64,000 bases of DNA. Source: Aequorivita vladivostokensis (GTDB lineage: Bacteria > Bacteroidota > Bacteroidia > Flavobacteriales > Flavobacteriaceae). Each line of letters begins with the position of its first letter. Positions within the stretch are counted from its first letter, which is position 1. Location of the stretch: positions 1 to 64,000 of the forward strand of contig NZ_JSVU01000004.1 of the NCBI RefSeq assembly GCF_000952855.1, read 5' to 3'. Both the position numbers and the translations under genes were made by a program. Below the pieces are notes generated by a model. That model was not told where the DNA came from, made no database searches, and saw only the letters and a program-made list of their open reading frames with translations. This document shows positions 8,593 through 17,750 of the stretch, piece by piece.

Positions 8593-9099
8593 ATGGAACC
8601 ATTTATCGGACAAATTCAAGCTTTCGGATTCAATTTTGCGCCAAGGGGCTGGGCCATGTGCAACGGCCAATTATTGGCAATATCCCAAAATACGGCACTA
8701 TTTTCTTTGCTGGGCACCCAATTTGGCGGTGACGGCAGAACCACCTTTGGTCTTCCTGACCTTCGTGGAAGATTCCCTCTGCATATGGGCCAAGGGCCGG
8801 GGTTGCCGAACTATGTTATGGGTCAAACAGGAGGTACGGATAGCGTTACGCTTTTAAGCACAAACATGCCCTCCCATACGCACCCCCTTTTGGCAGCTGA
8901 GGAAGGAAGTTCCGATAATCCTTCGGGAACATTTATTGCCGGAGATGGGACAAATGCCTTTGCTTCTTCCCAAAATACATCCATGGCGCCCAACGCCATC
9001 GGATTAGCAGGTAACAATCAACCTTTTCCCGTAAAAAATCCATTCTTGTGTATTAATTACTGTATTGCTTTAGTGGGTATTTTTCCATCTAGAAATTAA
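8593..9099 (+). CDS. phage tail collar domain protein (microcystin-dependent protein/MdpB-like)
   Basis: Begins with the family hallmark EPFIGQIQAFGFNFAPRGWAMCNGQ-type N-terminus (residues 2-26), then FSLLGTQFGGDGRTTFGLPDLRGR near 35-58, the tail-collar core that forms a trimeric fibre domain. The C-terminal part has TNMPSHTHPL and NPFLCINYCIALVGIFPSRN, also conserved. Bacteroidota and other bacteria carry such proteins outside prophages, usually in tandem or with large surface proteins; their role is unclear. No phage genes surround it. The next gene, for a giant secreted protein, begins 50 bases later on the same strand. Confidence 0.9.
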   Translation: MEPFIGQIQAFGFNFAPRGWAMCNGQLLAISQNTALFSLLGTQFGGDGRTTFGLPDLRGRFPLHMGQGPGLPNYVMGQTGGTDSVTLLSTNMPSHTHPLLAAEEGSSDNPSGTFIAGDGTNAFASSQNTSMAPNAIGLAGNNQPFPVKNPFLCINYCIALVGIFPSRN

Positions 9100-9149
9100 A
9101 ATTTTCCAAATTTAATGTTCCCCCAAATAAACTAGTAAAATTAAAAACC

Positions 9150-12100
9150 ATGAAAAAAATTACCCTACTGCTTATTGCGTTATTGATATCCACCGTAGGT
9201 TTTAGCCAAACCGTTCTGACTGCAGGTGATATTGCTTTCGTAGGAAGTAATTCAGATGGAGCCACAAATGCCGATGATACTGTGGCTTTTGTTCTCCTAA
9301 AGGATATTGACGCCGCAACCACTATCATTTTTACTGATATGGGCTGGAATGACGGCACCGGCTTTTTTGCTGTTAATGGCGATGGTGAATTCACCTGGAC
9401 CTCTGGTATAGCCAGAACTGCCGGCGAAGTTGTTACAATAGATATGAGCCCTCTATTTCCGGCTGCTTATAGCGCCATTGGCGATCAGCTTTTTGCTATC
9501 CAAGGCTCCACGGCAGCTCCGATATTTATTGCTGGATTACAGTATAATGATAGCTCTGGAGATGATGCAAACTGGGATGGTGCGGCAATCTCCAATTCAA
9601 CATCGGCCCTTCCAAATGCTTTGGTGACCGGCGTAACCGCCGTTCGTTTGGTTCCCGAACAGGACAACTGGCAGTTCAGCTGTGTTGCCGCAGGAGGCCC
9701 CGTTGCGGGAACACCCGCACAAATTCGCGCAATTGTAAACAATCGTGCGAATTGGGGAAGCAATAACGATACACCTTATAATCCCGCACTCGAAAGCGGA
9801 TGTACTTTTACGGTTAGCGGAGGTGGAGATACCACTCCTCCTGAAATATTTTGCGCGCCAACTCCTCCACCCATTACCGCTGGCGTAGATGGAATGGCTG
9901 CAATTCCAGATTTGGTAAGCGGAACCAGCGCCACAGATAATGTTTCGATACCAGCAAACATTACTATTACACAATCACCAACGGCCGGAACAATGGTGGG
10001 CGTTGGTGTTTTTTCTGTTGTGCTTACTGCTACGGACGAGGCAGGGAACAGTGCTTCCTGTACTATATCCGTGACCGTAAATGAACCGCCCTCAACAACA
10101 TTGAACCCAGGGGATATCGCTTTCGTAGGGTTTAATCTTGACGGGAATGATTCATTTGCATTTATTATTTTAAAAGATATAATTGCAGGAACCAATATAA
10201 AATTTACTGATTGCGGGGTTTCAAATCCGAATACAATAACCTGTGTAGGAGGAGGGGATGGTAGTGCAACTTGGTATGCCTCCTCTGCAATGAGCGCGGG
10301 CGATATTGTAACCTTGCCGGGAAGTTTTATGACTGGAAGTATTTTATCCTCCATTGGCGATCAACTTTTCGCATATCAGGGTACAGCTGCTTCACCTACT
10401 TTTATTACAGGAATACATAGTAACGTAGATCCAGGCGGCACTACCGATGCCGATTGGGATGGCGATAATACGTCAAGCACAACATCGTCCTTGCCAGATC
10501 AATTGACAAATGGTGTAAATGCAATAAGACTTTATGTGGCCGGAACGCCAGACACCGAAGTCGATAATTGGCAATTTGATTGTACCTCAGTCCCGGGTGG
10601 TCTTCCGCTTACGGGAACCGCTGCTGAATTATCAGCAATTATTAATGACATTCAATACTGGACAAGTAACGATATAAATGAATTCGTGCCTACTGCAAAA
10701 TCGGGTTGTAGTTATAATGTATTGCCTCCGGATACAACACCTCCGGTAGCCGTATGTACCGATGTAACCATACAATTGGACGGGACCGGTAATGTTACTC
10801 TCGCCGCGTCCGATGTAGATGGGGGCTCAAGTGATGATTCAGGCTCATTCACCTTAAGTGTTTCTCCAAATACCTTTACGTGTGCAAATGTGGGCGCCAA
10901 TACTGTAACATTAACAGTAACAGACGCTGCGGGCAACAGTAGTACTTGCACGGCGACAGTTACAGTGGAAGACATTGTTGCACCCGTTGCCACTTGTCAA
11001 GCGTTTACCGCCCAGCTGGATGCTACTGGAAACGTAACAATTGCGGCCTCAGATATAGACAATGGATCAACCGATAATTGTGGAATTGCTTCATTAAGCG
11101 TTTCTCCAGCGGCTTTCACCTGTGCAAATATTGGTGCAAATACCGTAACCTTAACCGTAACCGATGTAAACGGGAATAGTTCAACTTGTACCTCAACCGT
11201 AACTGTGGAAGATAATATTGCGCCCACAGCTTCTTGCCAAGATATTACAATATTATTGGATGCTGCCGGTAACGCAAGTATTACTGCCGCTGATGTGGAT
11301 AATGGTTCTACAGATAATTGTGCAGTTGCATCACTCTCGGTATCACCCAGCAGTTTCACCTGTGCAGATGTCGGGCCGAATACCGTTACACTTACAGTTA
11401 CGGATACCAATGGAAATTCTTCTACCTGTACTTCAACGGTAACAGTTCAAGATAGTACTGCCCCTACTGCGGTATGTCAGGATACAACAATAGCATTGGA
11501 TGCCTCTGGGAATGCAACCATAACTGCAGTTGATATAGATAATGGATCGATGGATGTCTGTGGAATTGCTTCCTTAAGTGTTTCCCCGACGGCATTTACG
11601 TGTTCAGATATTGGTCCAAATACCGTAACCTTGACCGTAACCGACGTGAACGGCAATAGTTCGACCTGTACTTCGATAGTTACCATTACCGATCCTTTAA
11701 GTGCTTGTAATCAACCTCCAGTAGCGGTATGCCAACCCGTAACAGTAAATGCTGATGGCAGCTGTCAAGGTAATGCAGTTGCTTCCGACTTTGATGGAGG
11801 CTCCAGCGATCCCGATGGCGACCCACTTACTTTTACTGTTAGCCCCGTTGGTCCGTATCCGCTTGGGATTACGAATGTAACCCTTACGGTAAGTGATGGA
11901 ATGCTTACTGATACCTGTACTACTACTATTACTGTAGTTGATACAACACCGCCAGTAATTAGTTGTCCTGCAAATATCACCCAAGACAACGACTTAGGAA
12001 TTTGTGGGGCTGTAGTAACATATACTGCTCCCGTAGGTACCGATAATTGCTCAGGAGCTACTACAGTACAAACGGCAGGTCTTCCCTCTGGGGCTACTTT

Positions 12101-13934
12101 CCCAGTTGGAACCACAACAAACACCTTTGTGGTAACCGACGGGGCAGGCACTACTACCACTTGTAGTTTTGACGTAATTATTAATGATATTGAAGCTCCA
12201 ATAGCCAACTGTGCCGCTCCCTTTAGCATTCAATTAGATACAAATGGAGAAGCAACAATCGCGGTAGCCGACATTGAAAACGGCAGTACGGATAATTGTG
12301 GAATAGCAACTACAATGATAGATGTGACCAACTTTGACTGTACTGATGTAGGTCCAAATACGGTAACCCTAACGGTAACCGATGTAAATGGAAACACATC
12401 CACCTGCTCCACCGTAGTAACGGTTGAAGATAGCATTGCCCCTATTATAGTATGTCCCGCAGACCTTACTGCTAATACGGAGGCCGGCAATTGCTTTGCC
12501 ACAGTAAGCTATCCAATGCCTATTGCCTTGGACAATTGTGGTGTGGACACGGTAGTGCAAACTGCTGGACTACCAAGTGGAAGCCAATTTCCAGTAGGAA
12601 TAAGCACTGTAGAATTTACCGCTACCGATGTAAATGGAAATCTAAGTACTTGTAGTTTTAATATTACAGTAATTGACAATGAGGCTCCCGTAGCCGTATG
12701 CCAGAATATTACAATTCAACTTGATGCCAGCGGAAATGCGAGTATTGTCGCGGCAGATGTGGATGGAGGTAGTACAGACCAATGTGGAATTGCATCTACC
12801 ACCATAAACATAAATTCCTTTGATTGCAGCAATGTTGGAAACAACGATGTAATATTGACGGTAACAGATGTAAACGGAAATGTAAGCACCTGCACGGCAA
12901 TAGTAACTGTAGAAGACGTTAGCGCACCCATTGTGGCCTGTCAAGATATTACTGTAGAACTTGATCCTGTAACTGGTACTGTTACCATTGCTGGAACTGA
13001 TATAGACAACGGCAGTTCCGATGCTTGCGGAATTGTAAGCTATGATCTTGATATCGATACCTTTAATTGCTCTAACATTGGAGCAAACCAAGTGATACTA
13101 ACCGTAACCGATGTTAATGGAAATACCGCTACGTGCTCCGCTACGGTAACGGTAGAGGACAACACAAGTCCGATGCTCGTTTGTCAAGATTTTACTATTG
13201 AGATTGGCGCAAATGGCACCGCAACTCTGGATCCTTCCGATGTAATCGCCTCCAATGATGATGCCTGCGGGATATTTACTGTAGCCGTGGACATAACAGA
13301 ATTCAGTTGTGCTGATATCGGTAATCCCATAACTGTTCAGGTTTTTAGCCAAGATAATAACGGCAACCTTTCCACCTGTACAGCTACGGTAACTGCAGTT
13401 GATGTTATGGCTCCTATTGTAACTTGTCCTGCAGACCAGACAGTAGATCCTGGAGCCGGAAATCTTTTCTATAGCGTTCCGGATTATTTTGCAACAGGAG
13501 AAGCCACAGCAATGGATAACTGTACCGATCCTGTAACAATAACCAGTCAAGATCCTGCAGCGGGCTCCTTATTGCCAGACGGTGTTTATACCATCACCTT
13601 AACTGCAACTGACGAATACGGAAACGTTGGCACCTGTGAATTTGAACTTACAGTAGAAAGTGTATTGGGCAATCCAAATAATAATCCAGAACTCGGAAGT
13701 GTTGCCCTATACCCTATTCCAGCCAAAAATGTGCTCAATCTAAGTAATCCACAGAGCAAGGAATTGGAGAGATTGGAGATTTACGACCTACGAGGTAGAT
13801 TGGTGCTGGCCGAAGACCTTCGCGGAATGGGAGCTTCGAAAACAATCGATGTCCATCTACTTGCAGCGGCCTCGTACTACGTAAAGATAAAAGGCAAGGA
13901 CGGAAATATAGTGAGACGTTTATTAAAAGAATAA
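9150..13934 (+). CDS. giant repetitive surface protein with HYR-like repeats and T9SS type A sorting domain
   Basis: Secreted protein of 1594 residues. Signal peptide at 1-19 (ends GFSQ). Two related N-terminal modules, each opening with a GDIAFVG strand, lie at about 23-225 and 318-525, separated by one HYR-like domain (about 228-315). From about 528 to 1510 come roughly twelve tandem domains of about 80 residues. Most start PVAVCQD-like and carry IDNGSTDNCG, FTC and TLTVTDVNGNSSTC motifs; three or four are HYR-type. Residues from about 1515 form the T9SS type A C-terminal domain (YPIPAKNVLNL, then YDLRGRLV). I infer a cell-surface adhesin or a filamentous scaffold exported by type IX secretion. 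Paired cysteines recur in each repeat, probably as disulfides. Confidence 0.92.
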   Translation: MKKITLLLIALLISTVGFSQTVLTAGDIAFVGSNSDGATNADDTVAFVLLKDIDAATTIIFTDMGWNDGTGFFAVNGDGEFTWTSGIARTAGEVVTIDMSPLFPAAYSAIGDQLFAIQGSTAAPIFIAGLQYNDSSGDDANWDGAAISNSTSALPNALVTGVTAVRLVPEQDNWQFSCVAAGGPVAGTPAQIRAIVNNRANWGSNNDTPYNPALESGCTFTVSGGGDTTPPEIFCAPTPPPITAGVDGMAAIPDLVSGTSATDNVSIPANITITQSPTAGTMVGVGVFSVVLTATDEAGNSASCTISVTVNEPPSTTLNPGDIAFVGFNLDGNDSFAFIILKDIIAGTNIKFTDCGVSNPNTITCVGGGDGSATWYASSAMSAGDIVTLPGSFMTGSILSSIGDQLFAYQGTAASPTFITGIHSNVDPGGTTDADWDGDNTSSTTSSLPDQLTNGVNAIRLYVAGTPDTEVDNWQFDCTSVPGGLPLTGTAAELSAIINDIQYWTSNDINEFVPTAKSGCSYNVLPPDTTPPVAVCTDVTIQLDGTGNVTLAASDVDGGSSDDSGSFTLSVSPNTFTCANVGANTVTLTVTDAAGNSSTCTATVTVEDIVAPVATCQAFTAQLDATGNVTIAASDIDNGSTDNCGIASLSVSPAAFTCANIGANTVTLTVTDVNGNSSTCTSTVTVEDNIAPTASCQDITILLDAAGNASITAADVDNGSTDNCAVASLSVSPSSFTCADVGPNTVTLTVTDTNGNSSTCTSTVTVQDSTAPTAVCQDTTIALDASGNATITAVDIDNGSMDVCGIASLSVSPTAFTCSDIGPNTVTLTVTDVNGNSSTCTSIVTITDPLSACNQPPVAVCQPVTVNADGSCQGNAVASDFDGGSSDPDGDPLTFTVSPVGPYPLGITNVTLTVSDGMLTDTCTTTITVVDTTPPVISCPANITQDNDLGICGAVVTYTAPVGTDNCSGATTVQTAGLPSGATFPVGTTTNTFVVTDGAGTTTTCSFDVIINDIEAPIANCAAPFSIQLDTNGEATIAVADIENGSTDNCGIATTMIDVTNFDCTDVGPNTVTLTVTDVNGNTSTCSTVVTVEDSIAPIIVCPADLTANTEAGNCFATVSYPMPIALDNCGVDTVVQTAGLPSGSQFPVGISTVEFTATDVNGNLSTCSFNITVIDNEAPVAVCQNITIQLDASGNASIVAADVDGGSTDQCGIASTTININSFDCSNVGNNDVILTVTDVNGNVSTCTAIVTVEDVSAPIVACQDITVELDPVTGTVTIAGTDIDNGSSDACGIVSYDLDIDTFNCSNIGANQVILTVTDVNGNTATCSATVTVEDNTSPMLVCQDFTIEIGANGTATLDPSDVIASNDDACGIFTVAVDITEFSCADIGNPITVQVFSQDNNGNLSTCTATVTAVDVMAPIVTCPADQTVDPGAGNLFYSVPDYFATGEATAMDNCTDPVTITSQDPAAGSLLPDGVYTITLTATDEYGNVGTCEFELTVESVLGNPNNNPELGSVALYPIPAKNVLNLSNPQSKELERLEIYDLRGRLVLAEDLRGMGASKTIDVHLLAAASYYVKIKGKDGNIVRRLLKE
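10731..13670 (+). repeat. tandem protein-coding repeats of about 240 bp
   Basis: About twelve in-frame copies encode the 80-residue domains of the giant surface protein. The first four copies are the most alike at both protein and DNA level; later copies diverge and alternate with HYR-type units. Such arrays can expand or contract by recombination. Confidence 0.85.
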
Positions 13935-13960
13935 ATTTTCATAATTGTTGATTGTTAAAT

Positions 13961-13996
13961 TGAAGTCGCCCGGAAAATTCCCGGGCGACTTTTTTA
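13961..13996 (+). terminator. Rho-independent terminator after the giant surface protein
   Basis: GC-rich stem GTCGCCCGG / CCGGGCGAC with a short AT loop, followed by a run of T. Confidence 0.9.
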
Positions 13997-14016
13997 ATTA
14001 ATCTACCATTCAAAAT

Positions 14017-14058
14017 AAAAAACCGTTTTAAGATAAAATTTCTTAAAACGGTTTTTAA
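14017..14058 (-). terminator. terminator of the SYLF gene
   Basis: Inverted repeat AAAACCGTTTTAAGA / TCTTAAAACGGTTTT with A and T runs at its flanks, placed just past the stop of the convergent minus-strand gene. Confidence 0.8.
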
Positions 14059-14099
14059 AAGTCTATTTAGAAAGAGACCTTTTAATTCTGAAATTAGGT

Positions 14100-14633
14100 T
14101 TAATCGAAATCCTCAAAATCAAATTTTTGGCCACCCACAGACACTTCTGCCATTAATCCCTCTTTTGGTAAGGTAAATACGGCTACTCCGTCTGTATAAG
14201 TTATGTTTAGAGATGGTGGCGCTTGATTAGCGGCAATTGCGGAAACATTTGATCCAAAGCTGAAATCATCATCCATGAATTCCTGCACGGCTTTATCTGT
14301 TTTAAAGAATATAACCTCGCTATACGCTTTTCCACCTATTTGTGCCCCTACGTCAAGTTGCTTTAAATTTGCCATCCCTACTAGCACGCCCCGTTCGTAA
14401 ACGGCGCCATTACCGGATGCCGCACCTACAATTAATGCACCCTTCCCCACATTTGGGAAAATGGCGTATGCCTTTGCATCATCAAAATAGCCTTGCAGTT
14501 TTGGGTTGGCCTCAAGAAAGGCAGCTTTTGCCTTTTGGGCATCGCTAATTACTTTTTTGTCGTCCGCATTTTGTGCGAATAGAGTAACGCCGAAAAACAG
14601 CATCACCATCATAAATAGATTTTTCGTTTTCAT
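14100..14633 (-). CDS. SYLF/YSC84 domain lipid-binding family protein
   Basis: Signal peptide at residues 1-20 (ends LFAQ). The rest is a single SYLF domain: AFLEANPKLQGYFDDAKAYAIFPNVGKGALIVGAASGNG-type region at about 38-75, then YERGVLVGMANLKQLDVGAQIGGKAYSEVIFF near 79-110. Eukaryotic SYLF domains bind phosphoinositides; bacterial versions are periplasmic or outer-membrane-associated with unknown ligand. A near-consensus promoter (TATCTTTA on the minus strand at 14661-14668) lies about 30 bases upstream of the start. Its own terminator is visible downstream, so it is a single-gene unit. Confidence 0.9.
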   Translation of the reverse strand: MKTKNLFMMVMLFFGVTLFAQNADDKKVISDAQKAKAAFLEANPKLQGYFDDAKAYAIFPNVGKGALIVGAASGNGAVYERGVLVGMANLKQLDVGAQIGGKAYSEVIFFKTDKAVQEFMDDDFSFGSNVSAIAANQAPPSLNITYTDGVAVFTLPKEGLMAEVSVGGQKFDFEDFD

Positions 14634-14777
14634 AATAAAGTAGTTTTTTTGTTTGAAGTTTAAAGATACCTTATATCCGAAATCGGGCTGGTTAAAAGAG
14701 TGTTACATTATATATAATGATTTGCCAAATCAAAACCCAGAGAGGGCTAAGCCGTTAATATTCTTAAAGTTTCGGAA

Positions 14778-15131
14778 TTATTTAAGATCCTTTTTCACCA
14801 AAAGATAAAAATCATTATCAAGGGGAAGATAGCCTTGATCGTATAAATAATAATAAGTGGAACCTGTTTTTGTGGTATAAATGCTGGTGAAGTAATCAAA
14901 ACTGAACCCCATTCGCAGCAATTTATCTTTGGTAGTTTTCGTCTTGTCATCGGTGTTCAGTTTCTCGAGAATGCGATAATTTTTCCGAAGGCGATTGTTT
15001 ATGTTGCGGACCAGGTTTTTATTGTCCTTGTTGAGCTGATTGTTGTGGGCATTACGGCAGGAGTCGCTACAGAATTTTTTATCTGCGCGCCCCATGATTT
15101 TATGGCCACATTCCGGACAGGATCTTTCCAT
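14778..15131 (-). CDS. small zinc-ribbon protein, function unknown
   Basis: N-terminal zinc ribbon with CPEC near residue 5 and CSDSCR near residue 21, four Cys in the spacing of a CxxC/CxxxC knuckle. The rest is basic and helical (many Lys, Asn, Arg at 28-65), followed by a short beta-rich end with YYYLYDQGYLPL. It could bind nucleic acid or a protein partner; I do not recognise a named family. A TATCTTTA motif lies a few bases before the ATG on the minus strand, so the transcript would have a very short leader. Confidence 0.75.
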   Translation of the reverse strand: MERSCPECGHKIMGRADKKFCSDSCRNAHNNQLNKDNKNLVRNINNRLRKNYRILEKLNTDDKTKTTKDKLLRMGFSFDYFTSIYTTKTGSTYYYLYDQGYLPLDNDFYLLVKKDLK

Positions 15132-15257
15132 ATTTTAAAGATAGAATTTTTTTGTGAATGAAAAAAGACGGAATATCGAAGCCGGATAATCCCAATTCAG
15201 GGAAATTAAAAACAATTTTTTTCCGTTGTGGGAATAGGGAATTTTATGTATTAAAGT

Positions 15258-16181
15258 TTATTTGGAATCTTCTTTTCGGGCTTTGGAATCGCTCTCTAAG
15301 TGAAACCGATAAATCGCTTCAAATTTCAGAAAAAAGCCGCCATTTAGTGAAGGATTCAACTGGGTGCGATCGTCGCCAAAACTGAAAGCCGAAATGCCCA
15401 AATCCATCTTTTCCTCTTCGGCATACATTTCATAGTTATTACTGGAATAGCCCAATTTTGCCCGTAATAGCACACTTTCTTCCAAAGCATTGAACTGGAG
15501 ATAGCCCGCAAATTCCAACGAGCTGAGGTCGGCGTACAGGGTGGAGGAATTTTCGTAGTGCACGTTATAGCTTCGTCCGATGCCGAAATAATCCATCCCG
15601 ACGGTCGTAATCCCCAATTTGTAACTTACATCTGCCGAAATGGGCAGGCTCATATCCATTTCAAACCGCTTATTGGGGCTTAAATAATACCAGCCCAAAA
15701 TGGGGGTGGTAAATAGGCCGAAAGCCTCCTGCGAAGCATATACGCCGAAGCGATATTTCAAATTTTCATTCCGCTTTAATTTCAGCAGGGCGAAACCGCC
15801 AAAGAAAAAATCGTCGCCCGAAATGTTTTTATAATCGGAAGCAATCTTCGGAAGCAGCACCACGGTCGTACTCCATTTTTCCGACCAAGTGGAAGCCAAT
15901 CCCAATTTCAGGTTCGTACTGTACAGGCTTGTATACTCGGCCTCGGGAAAAAGCTGAAGATTATTTCTGCTGAAATCCGCGCCGGTAATCAGGGCGTGAT
16001 TTTCATTGATAACCAGAGGAAATGTAAACCCTGCATCAAAAAACTTGACATACGTACTGCTGTCAGTCCCTTCAAAATTATTGTTGAACGTTTGCCCATA
16101 ACCCATTCGAAAAAGGTCAACATATTCCTGCGCGGAAAGGCCAAACGAAAAAAGAAAGGTAAAAAGTAGCAGTTTTTTCAA
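15258..16181 (-). CDS. outer-membrane beta-barrel protein, DUF6268-like
   Basis: Signal peptide at 1-17 (ends LSAQ), then alternating polar/aromatic beta strands through the whole length, as expected for a barrel of 12 or more strands. Strands such as FFFGGFALLKLK, PILGWYYLSPNKRFEMDMSLPISADVSYKLG and FEAIYRFHLESD resemble DUF6268 proteins of Bacteroidota. Function unknown. The end is charged (SDSKARKEDSK) and lacks the usual terminal Phe, so the last strand may end before it. It starts 16 bases beyond the stop of the upstream aminotransferase gene. Confidence 0.75.
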   Translation of the reverse strand: MKKLLLFTFLFSFGLSAQEYVDLFRMGYGQTFNNNFEGTDSSTYVKFFDAGFTFPLVINENHALITGADFSRNNLQLFPEAEYTSLYSTNLKLGLASTWSEKWSTTVVLLPKIASDYKNISGDDFFFGGFALLKLKRNENLKYRFGVYASQEAFGLFTTPILGWYYLSPNKRFEMDMSLPISADVSYKLGITTVGMDYFGIGRSYNVHYENSSTLYADLSSLEFAGYLQFNALEESVLLRAKLGYSSNNYEMYAEEEKMDLGISAFSFGDDRTQLNPSLNGGFFLKFEAIYRFHLESDSKARKEDSK

Positions 16182-16196
16182 GTGTTTGAAAGGGTA

Positions 16197-17687
16197 TTAA
16201 AAAGCGAACCACGCTTCCATCGTGTTGTTGGGCTTTTCGTTTTGGTAAAAAAATTCGTTGCTTTTGGAGTTGTATTTATAGTCCTGGCTCCACTCGTTAA
16301 AGTTTTCGGCCAGTTCCTTTATGGAATTACACACGTAATCCACTTCGGCGGTGGTGGTTGTGGGGTGCAGGGACATCCGTATCCAGCCAGGCTTGTGCGT
16401 TAAGTCGCCTTCGTCTATTTCGCAAGTAATGTTGTTTGAGGTTTCCTGATCTACGTGGAGCAAGTAATGCCCATAGGTTCCAGCGCAGGAACAGCCGCCG
16501 CGCGTTTGTATTCCGAAACGGTCGTTGAGCAATTTTACGCCTAAATTGAAATGCAATTCATCAATATAAAAACTGATTACGGCCAGCCTGTCGTGCGTTT
16601 GCGGCGCAAGTATCTTTAGGTTTGGAATATTGCCGAGTTTGTCGAAAACTATTTCCAAAAGCTCATGTTCACGCCGTAGGATATTTTCAACCCCCATTTT
16701 TTCCTTCAATTTAATGGAAAGCGCCGTGCGGATTGTTTGCAGAAATCCGGGCGTACCGCCGTCTTCACGGGTTTCAATATCGTCAATATATTTGTGGTTT
16801 CCCCACGGGTTAGTCCACGAAACGGTACCGCCTCCGGGATTATCGGGAATGGTATTTTTATAGAGATTATTGTTGAAAATAAGCACACCACTGGATCCCG
16901 GTCCGCCTAAAAATTTATGGGGCGAAAAGAAAATCGCGTCCAAATGCGCGCCTTCCTCCTCGGGGTGCATATCTATTGGAACATAGGGTGCGGAACAGGC
17001 AAAATCAACAAAGCACAGGCCGTCGTTTTGGTGCATCAGTTTGGCTATTTCGTGATAGGGCGTTCGGATACCCGTAACATTGGAGCAACTGGTTACGGCT
17101 GCAATTTTTATGGGATGGTCCTTATATTGTTCTACGGTTGCCGCAAAGGTTTCCAAGCATACCAAAACCTCATCGTTCGGGGGAACCACCACCACGTTCC
17201 CAATGGTCTCCAACCAAGAGGTCTGATTGCTGTGGTGCTCCATATGGGTAACAAATATAATGGGTCTAATTTCGTCCGGAATATTGGTATAGGGTTTAAT
17301 ATTCTCTGGAATTTTCAGGCCCAAAATGCGCTGGAACTTATTGATGGCACCCGTCATTCCGCTTTCGCAGGTAATGAGCACATCATTTTCATTTGCGTTT
17401 ACATGTTTTTTTATGATTTTCCGCGCTATGTGGTAGGCCTTGGTCATCGCGGTTCCCGTCACCGAAGTTTCGGTGTGGGTATTCGCCACAAACGGGCCGA
17501 AATCCTTCAACATTTTTTCCTCAATGGGAGCGTACAATCGGCCACTGGCGGTCCAGTCGGTATAGATTATTTTTTTTCTTCCGAAGGGGGAATCAAACTC
17601 TTGGTCGATGCCCACGATGTTCTTCCGGAAAGGTTCAAAATACTTTTCCAGCGCTGTAATTCTTACTTTTTCTTCCGAAGAAATCAT
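16197..17687 (-). CDS. class V aminotransferase, cysteine-desulfurase-like
   Basis: PLP enzyme of fold type I. The Schiff-base Lys is in FFSPHKFLGGPGSSG near residue 259, with upstream HMEHHSN (substrate/PLP His) near 150 and DFACSAPY near 226. Near residue 398 the motif RGGCSCAGTYGHYLL occupies the active-site loop of cysteine desulfurases and places a Cys there. At 496 residues it is longer than SufS or IscS (about 405), with an extended C-terminal region. A dedicated sufS lies at 61423-62640, so this paralog probably serves another role, such as selenocysteine lyase or an isopenicillin-epimerase-like reaction; substrate unknown. Confidence 0.88.
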   Translation of the reverse strand: MISSEEKVRITALEKYFEPFRKNIVGIDQEFDSPFGRKKIIYTDWTASGRLYAPIEEKMLKDFGPFVANTHTETSVTGTAMTKAYHIARKIIKKHVNANENDVLITCESGMTGAINKFQRILGLKIPENIKPYTNIPDEIRPIIFVTHMEHHSNQTSWLETIGNVVVVPPNDEVLVCLETFAATVEQYKDHPIKIAAVTSCSNVTGIRTPYHEIAKLMHQNDGLCFVDFACSAPYVPIDMHPEEEGAHLDAIFFSPHKFLGGPGSSGVLIFNNNLYKNTIPDNPGGGTVSWTNPWGNHKYIDDIETREDGGTPGFLQTIRTALSIKLKEKMGVENILRREHELLEIVFDKLGNIPNLKILAPQTHDRLAVISFYIDELHFNLGVKLLNDRFGIQTRGGCSCAGTYGHYLLHVDQETSNNITCEIDEGDLTHKPGWIRMSLHPTTTTAEVDYVCNSIKELAENFNEWSQDYKYNSKSNEFFYQNEKPNNTMEAWFAF

Positions 17688-17750
17688 GATTCCGGGTTTT
17701 AAAAATTACTTAAAGTTAAGCAATACTACTTAAAACAAGCCATTACAGCT

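Noticed and set aside
8593-9099. Prophage origin of the tail-collar gene
   Set aside because: No capsid, terminase, portal or integrase genes in the vicinity, and homologous proteins are known outside phages.
9485-13550. Several minus-strand open frames of 70-190 residues antisense to the giant surface protein
   Set aside because: They are shadows created by the regular codon pattern of the repeats, with no signal sequence, domain or start context of their own.
15158-15385. 75-residue frame beside the zinc-ribbon gene
   Set aside because: Overlaps the C-terminal coding region of the DUF6268-like barrel by about 130 bases and shows no family features.
16917-17702. 261-residue plus-strand frame antisense to the aminotransferase
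   Set aside because: The minus-strand gene has clear PLP motifs throughout; the plus frame has none.
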